A stretch of DNA of 15,358 nt from an uncultured Gemmatimonadota bacterium. Its GTDB lineage: Bacteria > Gemmatimonadota > Gemmatimonadetes > Gemmatimonadales > Gemmatimonadaceae. The translations under genes and the position numbers were made by a program. The DNA lies in the NCBI GenBank assembly GCA_946479895.1, contig CAMLHT010000072.1, positions 1 to 15,358 of the forward strand, in the 5' to 3' direction. Below are positions 1-5,340 of the stretch, piece after piece. The notes beneath the pieces were generated by a model. It was not told where the DNA came from. It searched no databases and saw only the letters and a program-made list of their open reading frames with translations. How positions within the stretch are numbered: the stretch's first letter is position 1; every line of letters starts with the position of its first letter.

Positions 1-212
1 TCATAGTCGTATATGAGGACTCGATCTCGTGGGGCTACGGGGCCGAGATCGCGGCGCGCATCGCCGACGACTGCTTCGCGTGGCTCGACGCGCCGGTGAA
101 GCGTGTGGGATCCACGGACACCTACGTGGGCTACGCGCCGAAGCTCGAGGATGCCATCCTGCCCCAGATCGACACGATCCGGTCGGCCATTCTCGATATC
201 GCGAAGTTCTAG
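1..212 (+). CDS. 2-oxoacid dehydrogenase E1 component, beta subunit (C-terminal end, partial)
   Basis: The gene is cut by the left edge; about 69 residues are visible, read in the frame that starts at base 3 and ends with TAG at 210-212. The segment [20 protein letters not shown], then [13 protein letters not shown] and [14 protein letters not shown], matches the end of the transketolase C-terminal domain in pyruvate or branched-chain 2-oxoacid dehydrogenase E1 beta chains, where an E-D-x(4)-G-x-GAEI motif and a LDAP-V-x-R-V-x-x-x-D-T motif recur. In that family the beta chain, or an alpha-beta fusion, forms the thiamine-diphosphate site that decarboxylates a 2-oxoacid and passes the acyl group to the E2 lipoyl domain. 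The thiamine-binding part lies outside the window, so separate beta chain versus fusion, and substrate, cannot be decided. The downstream gene is convergent and separated only by the repeat array. Confidence 0.88.
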   Translation, partial: IVVYEDSISWGYGAEIAARIADDCFAWLDAPVKRVGSTDTYVGYAPKLEDAILPQIDTIRSAILDIAKF

Positions 213-220
213 ACGGCACG

Positions 221-338
221 ACTTAGAACGTAGAACGGAGACCGTAGTAACTACGGTCTCCGTTCTGCGTCCTACGTTCTACGTCCTACGTCCTACGTCC
301 TACGTCCTACGGTCTACGCTCTACGCTCTACGTTCTAC
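221..338. repeat. Self-inverting heptamer repeat array
   Basis: The gap between two convergent genes is almost wholly a 7-base tandem array. Read on the plus strand from 250, units are actacgg, tctccgt, tctgcgt, cctacgt, tctacgt, three more cctacgt, cctacgg, tctacgc twice, tctacgt and a final tctac that stops exactly at the stop codon of the leftward gene (339-341). Consensus is YCTACGT. On the other side of base 249, four units (acttaga, acgtaga, acggaga, ccgtagt; 221-248) run in the opposite orientation and mirror the first right-hand units. The array therefore flips direction at its centre. The 7-base period rules out coding use as a clean reading frame, and there are no spacers as in CRISPR. 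I did not see the heptamer elsewhere in the window. Function is unknown; transcription stop or a mobile or recombination-driven intergenic repeat are possible. Confidence 0.9.
232..266. repeat. Perfect 17-bp inverted repeat, possible bidirectional terminator
   Basis: Bases 232-248 and 250-266 are exact reverse complements around the single base 249. With a realistic 5-base loop the hairpin keeps a 15-bp perfect stem. Pairing can extend outwards to 224/274 with one G-T wobble and one mismatch. It lies 20 bases after the E1 beta stop and between convergent genes, so it could fold in transcripts from either side. There is no T-run after the stem on either strand, so a classic intrinsic terminator is not shown. 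The hairpin is the junction where the heptamer array inverts. Confidence 0.75.
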
Positions 339-1142
339 TCAGGGCTTCTTCGTGAACCCTTCCGGCAGCTTGAACGAAGCCGGATCGACGTCGGCAGCCT
401 TGACGTCCAGCAGCTCGAGGGTCGAGACCGTCGTCAGGCTCATCGGCCCGCTGATCGACGAAGTGCTCACGACCTTGATCGGCGTCGCGGCCCCGAGCGA
501 CTTGCGGGCGGCCGTCACCTTGTCGGCGAGCTCCTTCATCGGCCCCTCGGCCATCTCCTTCGGCATCGAGGAGCCGTCGAATGGCGTCGTGACCGTGGCC
601 GGCAGCTGGGCCATCCACATCTCGACGGTCGACATGGTGTTGAGCACCGTGCCCATGATCGCGATGGAGTAGGTCACGGTCATCCGCACCTTCTCGGTCG
701 GAAATCCCTGCAGCGTTTCACCGGCGCCCAGCTTCTCGGTGGTGACGTTCACGTTGCTCAGCGACGCCTGGGCCAGCAGCTCGGGGGGCATCGCGTTGAG
801 GCCGGGGAGGCCCTCGCTGTAGGTCTTGTTCGTGGGGCTGACCACCAGCGTCTTCCCGGAGTCGAGGGACAGCACGTAGTCGCCGACGACCATCGGGATC
901 TGCCCCTGGACGGTGTCGATCTCCATCCGGCTCTGGGTGCCGAGCGACATGCCCCGGCCGACGATCAGCGTGGATGGCATCGGGCCCATGCCCGGCATGT
1001 CGGGCGCGGGGGCGGACAGGCGCACGCGGTACGTGACGCCTGGTGATGCCGGACGGGCGGCAATCGAGACGACGGCGGCCATGCCGACGGCAAACGCCAT
1101 GAGGCCGCGTGTCGCTGCACGCGTACGAGTGACGGGATTCAT
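339..1142 (-). CDS. Secreted protein of unknown function, DUF4412-like, paralogue A
   Basis: The product has 267 residues. It starts with an ATG preceded by GGAG ten bases upstream. Residues 1 to about 30 form a signal peptide: an Arg-containing n-region, a hydrophobic stretch GLMAFAVGMAAVVSIAA and a likely cut near AARPASP. The mature part begins with YRVRLSAP, then carries SRMEIDTVQG, a hydrophobic GDYVLSLDSGKTLVVSP segment and a C-terminal AADVDPASFKLPEGF motif. This layout resembles DUF4412-like exported proteins, which have a beta-rich core with a conserved end of the type D(P)xxFxxPxGF. It is clearly related to the gene just upstream on the same strand (1191-2090), 48 bases away, and probably shares its transcript. 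It is Met-rich near residues 48-65, without a clear metal motif. I expect a periplasmic or outer-membrane-associated location; the function is not known. Confidence 0.8.
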   Translation of the reverse strand: MNPVTRTRAATRGLMAFAVGMAAVVSIAARPASPGVTYRVRLSAPAPDMPGMGPMPSTLIVGRGMSLGTQSRMEIDTVQGQIPMVVGDYVLSLDSGKTLVVSPTNKTYSEGLPGLNAMPPELLAQASLSNVNVTTEKLGAGETLQGFPTEKVRMTVTYSIAIMGTVLNTMSTVEMWMAQLPATVTTPFDGSSMPKEMAEGPMKELADKVTAARKSLGAATPIKVVSTSSISGPMSLTTVSTLELLDVKAADVDPASFKLPEGFTKKP

Positions 1143-1190
1143 TGCTGACTTGCTCCGGGAAGGGAAAAGTGGAGGGACCCGACTCCCGGC

Positions 1191-2090
1191 TCAGGCCGGC
1201 GGCGGGTTGCGCGGCATCGGCGCCGCGGGATTCATGGAGGTGTCACGGGGACTCCGGCGCAGCTTGTACTCCGCGCCGAGCTGAAAGACGCGCTCGTCGA
1301 CGTCGGCCGGCTTCAGGTCGGTGATGTCGACGGTCTGGAAGTAATCCTCGCCGAGGCCGGGACCATAGACGTAGGTGGTGGTCGTGGCGGTCCGCACCGT
1401 CACCGCGTCGCCATATACCCGGTTGGCGGCGGCCAGGGTCCGGATGAACTCGCGGTACATGCCGTTCACCATCGGCGCCTCGGGCAGGCCCCGGACGCGT
1501 GACCCGAACGGGTTGATGATCCGCACGGGCAGCCGTGCCAGCCACTGGTCGATCACCACCTTCTGCGTCACATGCCGCGTGCCGACGGGATACACGACGT
1601 CGGCCGTGATGCGGAAATGCCTCGTGGAGTAGCCGTTGACGGTCTCGTCGAGGGAGACGGTATCGAGCACGACCTTGAGCGAGCGCGGGCTGCCCATGCC
1701 CGAGGTCAGGCGCTCGCTGATCCCCTCGAGCGGATTGACGAGCGGCGCGTTCATCCGCCGCACCGACAGGTCCGAGGGGCGGGCCCAGAAGGTGTTGAGC
1801 GAGTCGCGGATGATGAAGAAGTCGCCCTTCCGGATCGCCGACGGCATGTCGACCGTGTCGATGCTGACGCGTCCCATGCCGCCGGCGAACTCGCCATGGC
1901 CGGTGAGCGTGATGGCCCGCGGCGCGCGACCGGAGGTCGGCGTCTGCCGCAACACGACCTTGAGGTTGAAGGTCATTCCCGGAACGGGCTCCCGCGACGC
2001 CGGTCGTGCCAGCGGACTGAATCCGGCGACGGCTGCCACACCGGCCACCAGCATCAGGTGACGAAGAACCCTGCTCTGCCTGGACATCAT
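1191..2090 (-). CDS. Secreted protein of unknown function, DUF4412-like, paralogue B
   Basis: The product has 299 residues when started at the ATG at 2088-2090, which has AGGGAG six bases upstream. A longer frame to 2171 exists, but its extra residues are Pro/Arg-rich and lie before the signal peptide. The N-terminus MMSRQSRVLRH plus the hydrophobic LMLVAGVAAVAGFSPLA is a signal peptide with cleavage near ARPAS. Similarity to paralogue A includes RVSIDTVDMP versus RMEIDTVQGQ, a following GDFFIIRDSLN versus GDYVLSLDSGK, and DLKPADVDERVFQLG versus DVKAADVDPASFKLP. The region around QWLARLPVRIINPFG corresponds to MWMAQLPATVTTPFDG in A. The two therefore arose by tandem duplication and diverged strongly. 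B is first in the likely two-gene operon. It faces the TerC gene divergently across 104 bases. No catalytic motif is seen and the role is unknown. Confidence 0.8.
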   Translation of the reverse strand: MMSRQSRVLRHLMLVAGVAAVAGFSPLARPASREPVPGMTFNLKVVLRQTPTSGRAPRAITLTGHGEFAGGMGRVSIDTVDMPSAIRKGDFFIIRDSLNTFWARPSDLSVRRMNAPLVNPLEGISERLTSGMGSPRSLKVVLDTVSLDETVNGYSTRHFRITADVVYPVGTRHVTQKVVIDQWLARLPVRIINPFGSRVRGLPEAPMVNGMYREFIRTLAAANRVYGDAVTVRTATTTTYVYGPGLGEDYFQTVDITDLKPADVDERVFQLGAEYKLRRSPRDTSMNPAAPMPRNPPPA

Positions 2091-2135
2091 GGGGGGCTCC
2101 CTGCGGGGATTACCTTGAACTCTGGCCGCGGGTCC

Positions 2136-2158
2136 GGCGTTGCGTAAGGGGCAACGCC
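2136..2158 (+). promoter_or_regulatory. 8-bp hairpin upstream of the TerC-family gene
   Basis: Bases 2136-2143 (GGCGTTGC) pair perfectly with 2151-2158 (GCAACGCC) around a 7-base loop GTAAGGG. A competing GGGG/CCCC pairing (2148-2151 with 2157-2160) overlaps it. The hairpin ends 36 bases before the TerC ATG, in the gap shared with the divergent secreted-protein gene. TerC/Alx genes in other bacteria can be controlled by the Mn-sensing yybP-ykoY leader, but I do not recognise its conserved core here. The hairpin is seen; a regulatory role is inference. No good ribosome site is seen upstream of the TerC ATG, only AGGAA touching it. Confidence 0.35.
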
Positions 2159-2194
2159 CCCCGGGAGGCAAATAAATCGAGCGTTCGCCAGGAA

Positions 2195-3184
2195 ATGATC
2201 GCCACCAGCATCTGGTTCTGGGTTGGATTCATCGCCTTCGTCCTGGCGATGCTCGCGCTGGACCTCGGCGTCTTCCAGCGAAAGGTCCACGAGGTGAAGC
2301 CGAAGGAAGCCGCGACGTGGACGGCTATCTGGGTCGCGCTCGCGTTCGCGTTCGCGGGCGGCCTCTGGTTCTTCAAGGGCCAGGAGCCCGCGCTGACCTT
2401 CCTGACGGGCTACGTCATCGAAGAGTCGCTCAGCATGGACAACATCTTTGTCATCGTGCTGATCTTCGACTACTTCCTGGTGCCGAAGGCCTACCAGCAC
2501 CGCGTCCTGTTCTACGGGATCCTCGGGGCGCTGCTGATGCGGGGAATCTTCATCGCCCTCGGCACGGTCCTGCTGGCCAAGTTCCAGTGGATCATCTACG
2601 TCTTCGGCGGCATGCTGATCGTGACCGGCGTGCGCATGGCGTTCAAGCACGACGAGAGCTTCGACGCCGACCAGAACCCCGTGGTGAAGATCGTGCGGAA
2701 GTTCGTGCCCCTCACGTCGCAGTATCACGGGAAGCACTTCTTCACGGTCGAGAACGGGCGGCGGATGGCGACCCCGCTCCTGCTGGTGCTCGTGCTCGTC
2801 GAGTTCACGGACCTGATCTTCGCGATCGACTCGATCCCGGCGATCTTCGGCGTCACCCGCGACCCGTTCATCGTCTACACGTCGAACATCTTCGCCGTGA
2901 TGGGGCTGCGCTCGCTGTACTTCCTGCTGGCGTCGGTGATCGAGAAGTTCCACCTGCTGAAGTACGGGCTCGCGATCATCCTCACGTTCGTCGGCGTCAA
3001 GATGATCGCCGAGGCGTGGGTGCACGTCCCGATCCTGGTGTCGCTCGGCGTGATCCTCGGCGTGCTGGTGATCTCGATCCTCGCGTCACTCAAGTGGCCG
3101 GCGGCGCCACAGCCGGCCGCCGAGACGGTCGAGACCACCGGGTCGATCTTCGGCGGGACGCCGGCCAAGCGGAAGAAGCGGTAG
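2195..3184 (+). CDS. TerC/Alx-family integral membrane protein (probable metal transporter)
   Basis: The product has 329 residues with about nine hydrophobic segments (roughly 5-25, 42-60, 68-95, 103-126, 131-150, 193-218, 228-248, 255-275 and 280-298). Both acidic TerC signatures are present: YVIEESLSMDN at 73-83, and EFTDLIFAIDSIPAIF at 203-218 followed by FIVYTSNIFA. These acidic residues sit in membrane segments and are thought to bind cations. Length fits the Alx-type branch, whose members in E. coli and Bacillus export Mn2+ or load metalloproteins; other TerC proteins are linked to tellurite resistance. The C-terminal tail from residue 301 is Pro/Ala-rich and ends in AKRKKR, probably a cytoplasmic basic tail. 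The start fits the family N-terminus. It is a single-gene unit and no ter-operon partner lies nearby, so metal homeostasis is likelier than tellurite resistance. The exact substrate is inferred. Confidence 0.92.
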   Translation: MIATSIWFWVGFIAFVLAMLALDLGVFQRKVHEVKPKEAATWTAIWVALAFAFAGGLWFFKGQEPALTFLTGYVIEESLSMDNIFVIVLIFDYFLVPKAYQHRVLFYGILGALLMRGIFIALGTVLLAKFQWIIYVFGGMLIVTGVRMAFKHDESFDADQNPVVKIVRKFVPLTSQYHGKHFFTVENGRRMATPLLLVLVLVEFTDLIFAIDSIPAIFGVTRDPFIVYTSNIFAVMGLRSLYFLLASVIEKFHLLKYGLAIILTFVGVKMIAEAWVHVPILVSLGVILGVLVISILASLKWPAAPQPAAETVETTGSIFGGTPAKRKKR

Positions 3185-3195
3185 CGCGGCTACCG
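3179..3195. terminator. Hairpin over two convergent stop codons, possible bidirectional terminator
   Basis: CGGTAGC (3179-3185) pairs perfectly with GCTACCG (3189-3195) around the loop GCG. Each arm contains the TAG stop of one convergent gene: TerC at 3182-3184, and the small hypothetical protein on the opposite strand at 3190-3192. The 7-bp GC-rich stem is symmetrical, so it forms in both transcripts. No T-run follows. A terminator role is plausible but not shown. Confidence 0.45.
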
Positions 3196-3522
3196 GCGTT
3201 CGACGGCGTCGCGGATGTCGAGGAGGATCTCGAAATACAGCTGCTCGCGCCGGTAGGCGAAGTCGAGCGTCGTCATCTGCGAATCGTCGCCGGACGCCTG
3301 GGCGCGGGTGAATGCCTCGCGATACATCTCGTCGAGGTTCGTCATGATGCGTTCACGGGAGCGGGCCATACGCGTGGTCTCGAGAAAATGTGGGGTCAGG
3401 CGGGGAGGCGCGTCGTCGGGTTCCAGCCGGCCCGCCGGCAATCGCGCGGGCGACGCCGGCGACGGCTCGGTGATGAGGCGGCGCGCCGCGTCGAAGAGCG
3501 ACCTTCGAGAGGAGTTGTCCAT
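3190..3522 (-). CDS. Small hypothetical protein
   Basis: I do not recognise this protein. The longest form has 110 residues from the ATG at 3520-3522. Its C-terminal half (MTNLDEMYREAFTRAQ, then TLDFAYRREQLYFEIL and LDIRDAVERR) looks like two or three amphipathic, charged helices, with no Cys and no membrane segment. The first 50 residues are Pro/Ala/Arg-rich and may be disordered or not translated; internal ATGs at 3369 and 3345 are alternatives. Third codon positions are GC-rich along the whole length, which favours coding from 3522, but no clear ribosome site precedes any of the three starts. If the long form is right, its first codon overlaps the first base of the HNH gene on the other strand. 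It ends inside the hairpin shared with TerC. Confidence 0.6.
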   Translation of the reverse strand: MDNSSRRSLFDAARRLITEPSPASPARLPAGRLEPDDAPPRLTPHFLETTRMARSRERIMTNLDEMYREAFTRAQASGDDSQMTTLDFAYRREQLYFEILLDIRDAVERR

Positions 3523-3524
3523 TG
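3507..3524 (+). promoter_or_regulatory. Strong ribosome binding site and TTG start of the HNH gene
   Basis: GAGAGGAG at 3507-3514 lies seven bases before TTG at 3522-3524. The spacing and strength decide the TTG start, since no in-frame ATG lies close by. The site falls inside the 5' end of the oppositely oriented small gene, so divergent transcription must start within that gene's long form or the small gene must start further in. Confidence 0.75.
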
Positions 3525-3845
3525 AAACGGGACCGGGTCTTTGAGCGCGACGACTTCCGGTGCGTTTACTGCGGCAAACGCTTCGCCGCCGAGGAATTGA
3601 GCGTCGATCACGTCGAGCCGCGCGTGCGCGGAGGCGACCAATCGACCGGGAACCTAGTGACGGCCTGCAGGGGCTGCAACAATCTCAAGGGCCATCGGCG
3701 CGTGAGTGACTTTCTGCGCGAAGACGAGGTCGCGCGGGAGAACTTCCTCAGGTACGCCGTGCATCTCTGGCCGCGGATCCGGCGGACCCTGCAGGACGAG
3801 CTGGAGCGCGGCGCGAAGGAAGAGCGCGAGGCGGGAGACGCGTGA
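3522..3845 (+). CDS. HNH endonuclease family protein
   Basis: The product has 107 residues. The HNH fold is complete: a zinc-binding C14-x2-C17 (CVYCGKRF), the catalytic D29-H30 in the first strand-helix part (SVDHVEPRVRGG), N44 in GNLVTAC, the second zinc pair C49-x2-C52 and the closing N54-x-K56 (CNNLKGHR). This spacing is that of the McrA-like HNH group, in which the DH histidine activates water and a divalent metal holds the phosphate. A helical, charged C-terminal tail (60-107) follows. Stand-alone proteins of this type are common in soil bacteria; some are nicking or repair enzymes, others are uncharacterised. No methylase, terminase or intron sequence is near, so restriction, phage packaging or homing is not supported. 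The TTG start is set by a strong ribosome site. It stops one base before the convergent neighbour's stop. Confidence 0.9.
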   Translation: MKRDRVFERDDFRCVYCGKRFAAEELSVDHVEPRVRGGDQSTGNLVTACRGCNNLKGHRRVSDFLREDEVARENFLRYAVHLWPRIRRTLQDELERGAKEEREAGDA

Positions 3846-3846
3846 G

Positions 3847-4113
3847 CTAGCGGAGCCCCTTCTCCCGCAGCAGCTGGATGATCGCCCGGTCGTCCTCCGC
3901 CTGCGGCCGGAGCTGCGCCAGCACGTCGTCCTCCGTCTTCCCCTCGACGGTGACCAGCGCCGGCGGCGTGCCGCTTCCCTCGCGCGGCGTGCCGGCGCGG
4001 CGATCCACCTCGAGGACCGCGGTCACGGGGACGATGCCGTCCGCGCTCGTCCTCCGGATCCGGACCGCCGGACCGTGGGGAAGCACGCGCTTGTAGAGAA
4101 GGACTTCAGCCAT
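3847..4113 (-). CDS. Small hypothetical protein, possibly from a leaderless message
   Basis: The product is 88 residues of unknown function. The N-terminal half (MAEVLLYKRVLPHGPAVRI, then IVPVTAVLEVDRR) looks like a short beta sheet, a central GTPREGSGTPP stretch looks like a flexible loop, and the end (EDDVLAQLRPQAEDDRA and IIQLLREKGLR) looks like two helices. There is no signal peptide, membrane segment or Cys. The gene is a single unit: its own promoter lies directly upstream and its stop sits one base from the HNH gene's stop on the other strand. No ribosome site precedes the ATG (context cgacca), and the -10-like TATACT ends eight bases before it. GC-rich third codon positions support real coding. 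Confidence 0.65.
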   Translation of the reverse strand: MAEVLLYKRVLPHGPAVRIRRTSADGIVPVTAVLEVDRRAGTPREGSGTPPALVTVEGKTEDDVLAQLRPQAEDDRAIIQLLREKGLR

Positions 4114-4121
4114 TGGTCGAA

Positions 4122-4127
4122 AGTATA
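4122..4127 (-). promoter_or_regulatory. -10 element TATACT, placed for a leaderless transcript
   Basis: On the minus strand TATACT (plus-strand AGTATA) ends eight bases before the ATG of the 88-residue gene. Transcription normally begins six to eight bases after the -10 box, which would place the 5' end at or within two bases of the ATG. The absence of any Shine-Dalgarno sequence agrees. I see no convincing -35 box at the right distance. Confidence 0.5.
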
Positions 4128-4158
4128 CGATCGAAGCTCGGTACGGGGAAACCCGCGT

Positions 4159-4170
4159 CCCGCCGGCGGG
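4159..4170. terminator. GC palindrome after the ferredoxin gene
   Basis: CCCGCCGGCGGG is a 12-base perfect palindrome nine bases past the ferredoxin stop, within the 66-base gap to the next leftward gene. It can form a 4-bp stem with a CCGG loop, and a GTTTCCCC stretch follows shortly after on the minus strand. It could be a weak terminator, but such palindromes arise easily at this GC content. Confidence 0.25.
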
Positions 4171-4179
4171 TGACTGTCG

Positions 4180-4482
4180 TCACCGGTGGAACACCGCCTC
4201 CTCGACGACGCGGCCGTCACGCAGGTGCTCGACGACGATGCGCTCGAGAAGCTCGGGAGTCACTCCGCCGTACCAGATGCCGTCCGGGTACACGACCACG
4301 ATCGGGCCTCCGCTGCAGACGCCCAGGCACGGCGTCTCGCCACGTTTCACCCGGTCCGGACCGAACAGCAGGCCTTCCCGCTGGAGCAGCCCCGGCAGCA
4401 TGGCGTACAGCCCGCGTCCGGCCCGGTCGGGCGAGCAGAACCCGCCCGTGCAGACGAAGACGTGGCGCGAGTAGGGGTCCAT
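4180..4482 (-). CDS. Thioredoxin-fold [2Fe-2S] ferredoxin
   Basis: The product has 100 residues. C11-x4-C16 (CTGGFC) and C52-x3-C56 (CLGVC) give the C-x4-C plus C-x3-C ligand pattern of thioredoxin-fold [2Fe-2S] ferredoxins, related to the NuoE/HoxE domain. The segment CSGGPIVVVYPDGIWYGGVTPE is the typical end, with GGP and a YPDG-WYG turn, as in the stand-alone Aquifex-like ferredoxins and in proteins annotated as (2Fe-2S) ferredoxin or CbiX-linked. It would act as a small cytoplasmic electron carrier; the partner is unknown. The ATG at 4480-4482 is chosen because family members begin just before the HVFVC strand; the longer reading frame upstream runs through the divergent hydrolase gene and is a shadow. 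The 45-base gap to that gene must hold promoters for both directions. Confidence 0.88.
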   Translation of the reverse strand: MDPYSRHVFVCTGGFCSPDRAGRGLYAMLPGLLQREGLLFGPDRVKRGETPCLGVCSGGPIVVVYPDGIWYGGVTPELLERIVVEHLRDGRVVEEAVFHR

Positions 4483-4512
4483 GCGGGGCAACTGCCGACT
4501 GTTCACCGGCGA

Positions 4513-4519
4513 TATCTTA
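4513..4519. promoter_or_regulatory. Overlapping divergent -10 elements between ferredoxin and hydrolase genes
   Basis: On the plus strand TATCTT (4513-4518) ends nine bases before the hydrolase ATG, again a spacing that suggests little or no leader. The minus-strand reading of 4514-4519 is TAAGAT, about 31 bases before the ferredoxin ATG. Both could be -10 boxes sharing the same bases. No clear -35 box is seen for either. If both are real, the two genes would compete for polymerase. Confidence 0.35.
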
Positions 4520-4527
4520 GTCGGATC

Positions 4528-5340
4528 ATGCCAGATCGCGTCACCATCGGCGGACTGAGCGCGCTCGTTTCGGCGCCGTCGACCGAGACCGGCCCACCGC
4601 TCCTCTTCGTGCACGGCTACTTCGGCCGGGCCATCGCCTTCGAGCGGATGATGGCGCGCCTCACGGCGATCGGGCATCGCTGCGTCGCGATCGACCTCCG
4701 CGGCCACGGCGACAGCATGCCCGCCCGCGATCTTGGCCGGGTCTCCATCCACGACTACGCGGACGACGTGGAGCGCGTCGCGCGCCAGCTGGGCGATCCG
4801 GTGATCGTCGGCCACTCGATGGGCGGACTGCTCGCGCAGCTTGCCGCGGTGCGGGGCGTCGCCCGGGGCATCGTCCTGCTCTCGCCGGCGCCGCCGCGCG
4901 GCATTCCCGTGCTGTCGGTCAAGCTCGCCCTGCATCAGTACAAGTACATGCCGGCGATCATGACGTCGCGCGTCGTCGTCCCCCGGCGCTCCGACCTGCG
5001 CGCGCTCGTCCTGAACCGCGTTCCGCCCGCCGAGCAGGAGGTGCTCCTCGACCTGCTGGTTCCGGACAGCGGGCGCGCGGCGCGCGAGATGTCGGTGTTC
5101 GGAGTGCCGGTGGACCCGGCGGAAGTCCGCGCGCCGGTGCTCGTCATCGCCGGTGACACGGACTACTTCATTCCGCTGTCGCGGTCGCAGCGTGTCGCGG
5201 CCCGCTACAAGGCGCCGATCCACGTCGCCCCCGGCCGCGGTCACATGCTGATCATCGAGCCCGGGTACGAGGAGCTCTGCGACTGGATCGGCACCTGGGT
5301 CCGGTCCACGTTCGGGGCCGAAGCCCGGGGCGCGGCCTGA
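4528..5340 (+). CDS. Alpha/beta-hydrolase fold protein
   Basis: The product has 270 residues. The hydrolase landmarks are in order: oxyanion-hole motif HGYFG at 29-33, IDLRGHGDS at 55-63, nucleophile elbow GHSMG with S97, a helical cap region around 120-190, the acid D212 in AGDTDYFIP, and the catalytic H239 in GRGHM. The triad is complete, so the enzyme should be active. Length and cap fit the broad esterase, lipase and haloperoxidase-like group; the substrate cannot be read from sequence. There is no signal peptide, so it is cytoplasmic. The start at 4528 is preferred because residues just before it come from the ferredoxin gene's antisense. The stop TGA overlaps the start of the CsaA gene by one base (TGATG), which suggests coupled translation in a three-gene unit with CsaA and the OsmC-like protein. 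Confidence 0.9.
   Translation: MPDRVTIGGLSALVSAPSTETGPPLLFVHGYFGRAIAFERMMARLTAIGHRCVAIDLRGHGDSMPARDLGRVSIHDYADDVERVARQLGDPVIVGHSMGGLLAQLAAVRGVARGIVLLSPAPPRGIPVLSVKLALHQYKYMPAIMTSRVVVPRRSDLRALVLNRVPPAEQEVLLDLLVPDSGRAAREMSVFGVPVDPAEVRAPVLVIAGDTDYFIPLSRSQRVAARYKAPIHVAPGRGHMLIIEPGYEELCDWIGTWVRSTFGAEARGAA

Noticed and set aside
221..338. CRISPR-like array
   Set aside because: Units are seven bases long and directly adjacent, without spacers, and no cas gene is near.
103..672. 189-residue plus-strand frame across the heptamer array
   Set aside because: It reads through the repeats as a periodic RPTSYVLR-like string and then antisense to the secreted-protein gene, which has a signal peptide and a paralogue.
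2091..2171. N-terminal extension of paralogue B up to 2171
   Set aside because: It would place 27 Pro/Arg-rich residues before the signal peptide, and the ATG at 2090 has its own AGGGAG site.
2095..2194. yybP-ykoY manganese riboswitch upstream of TerC
   Set aside because: A hairpin is present but I do not find the conserved core of that RNA; only a covariance search could rescue the idea.
2087..3025. 312-residue minus-strand frame opposite TerC
   Set aside because: Its translation is dominated by Asp, Glu, His, Arg and Gln in the manner of an antisense shadow, and the TerC frame has full family motifs.
2317..3525. 402-residue plus-strand frame overlapping TerC and the small gene
   Set aside because: It is a +2 shadow with Arg/Asp/Pro-rich low-complexity translation and no recognisable domain.
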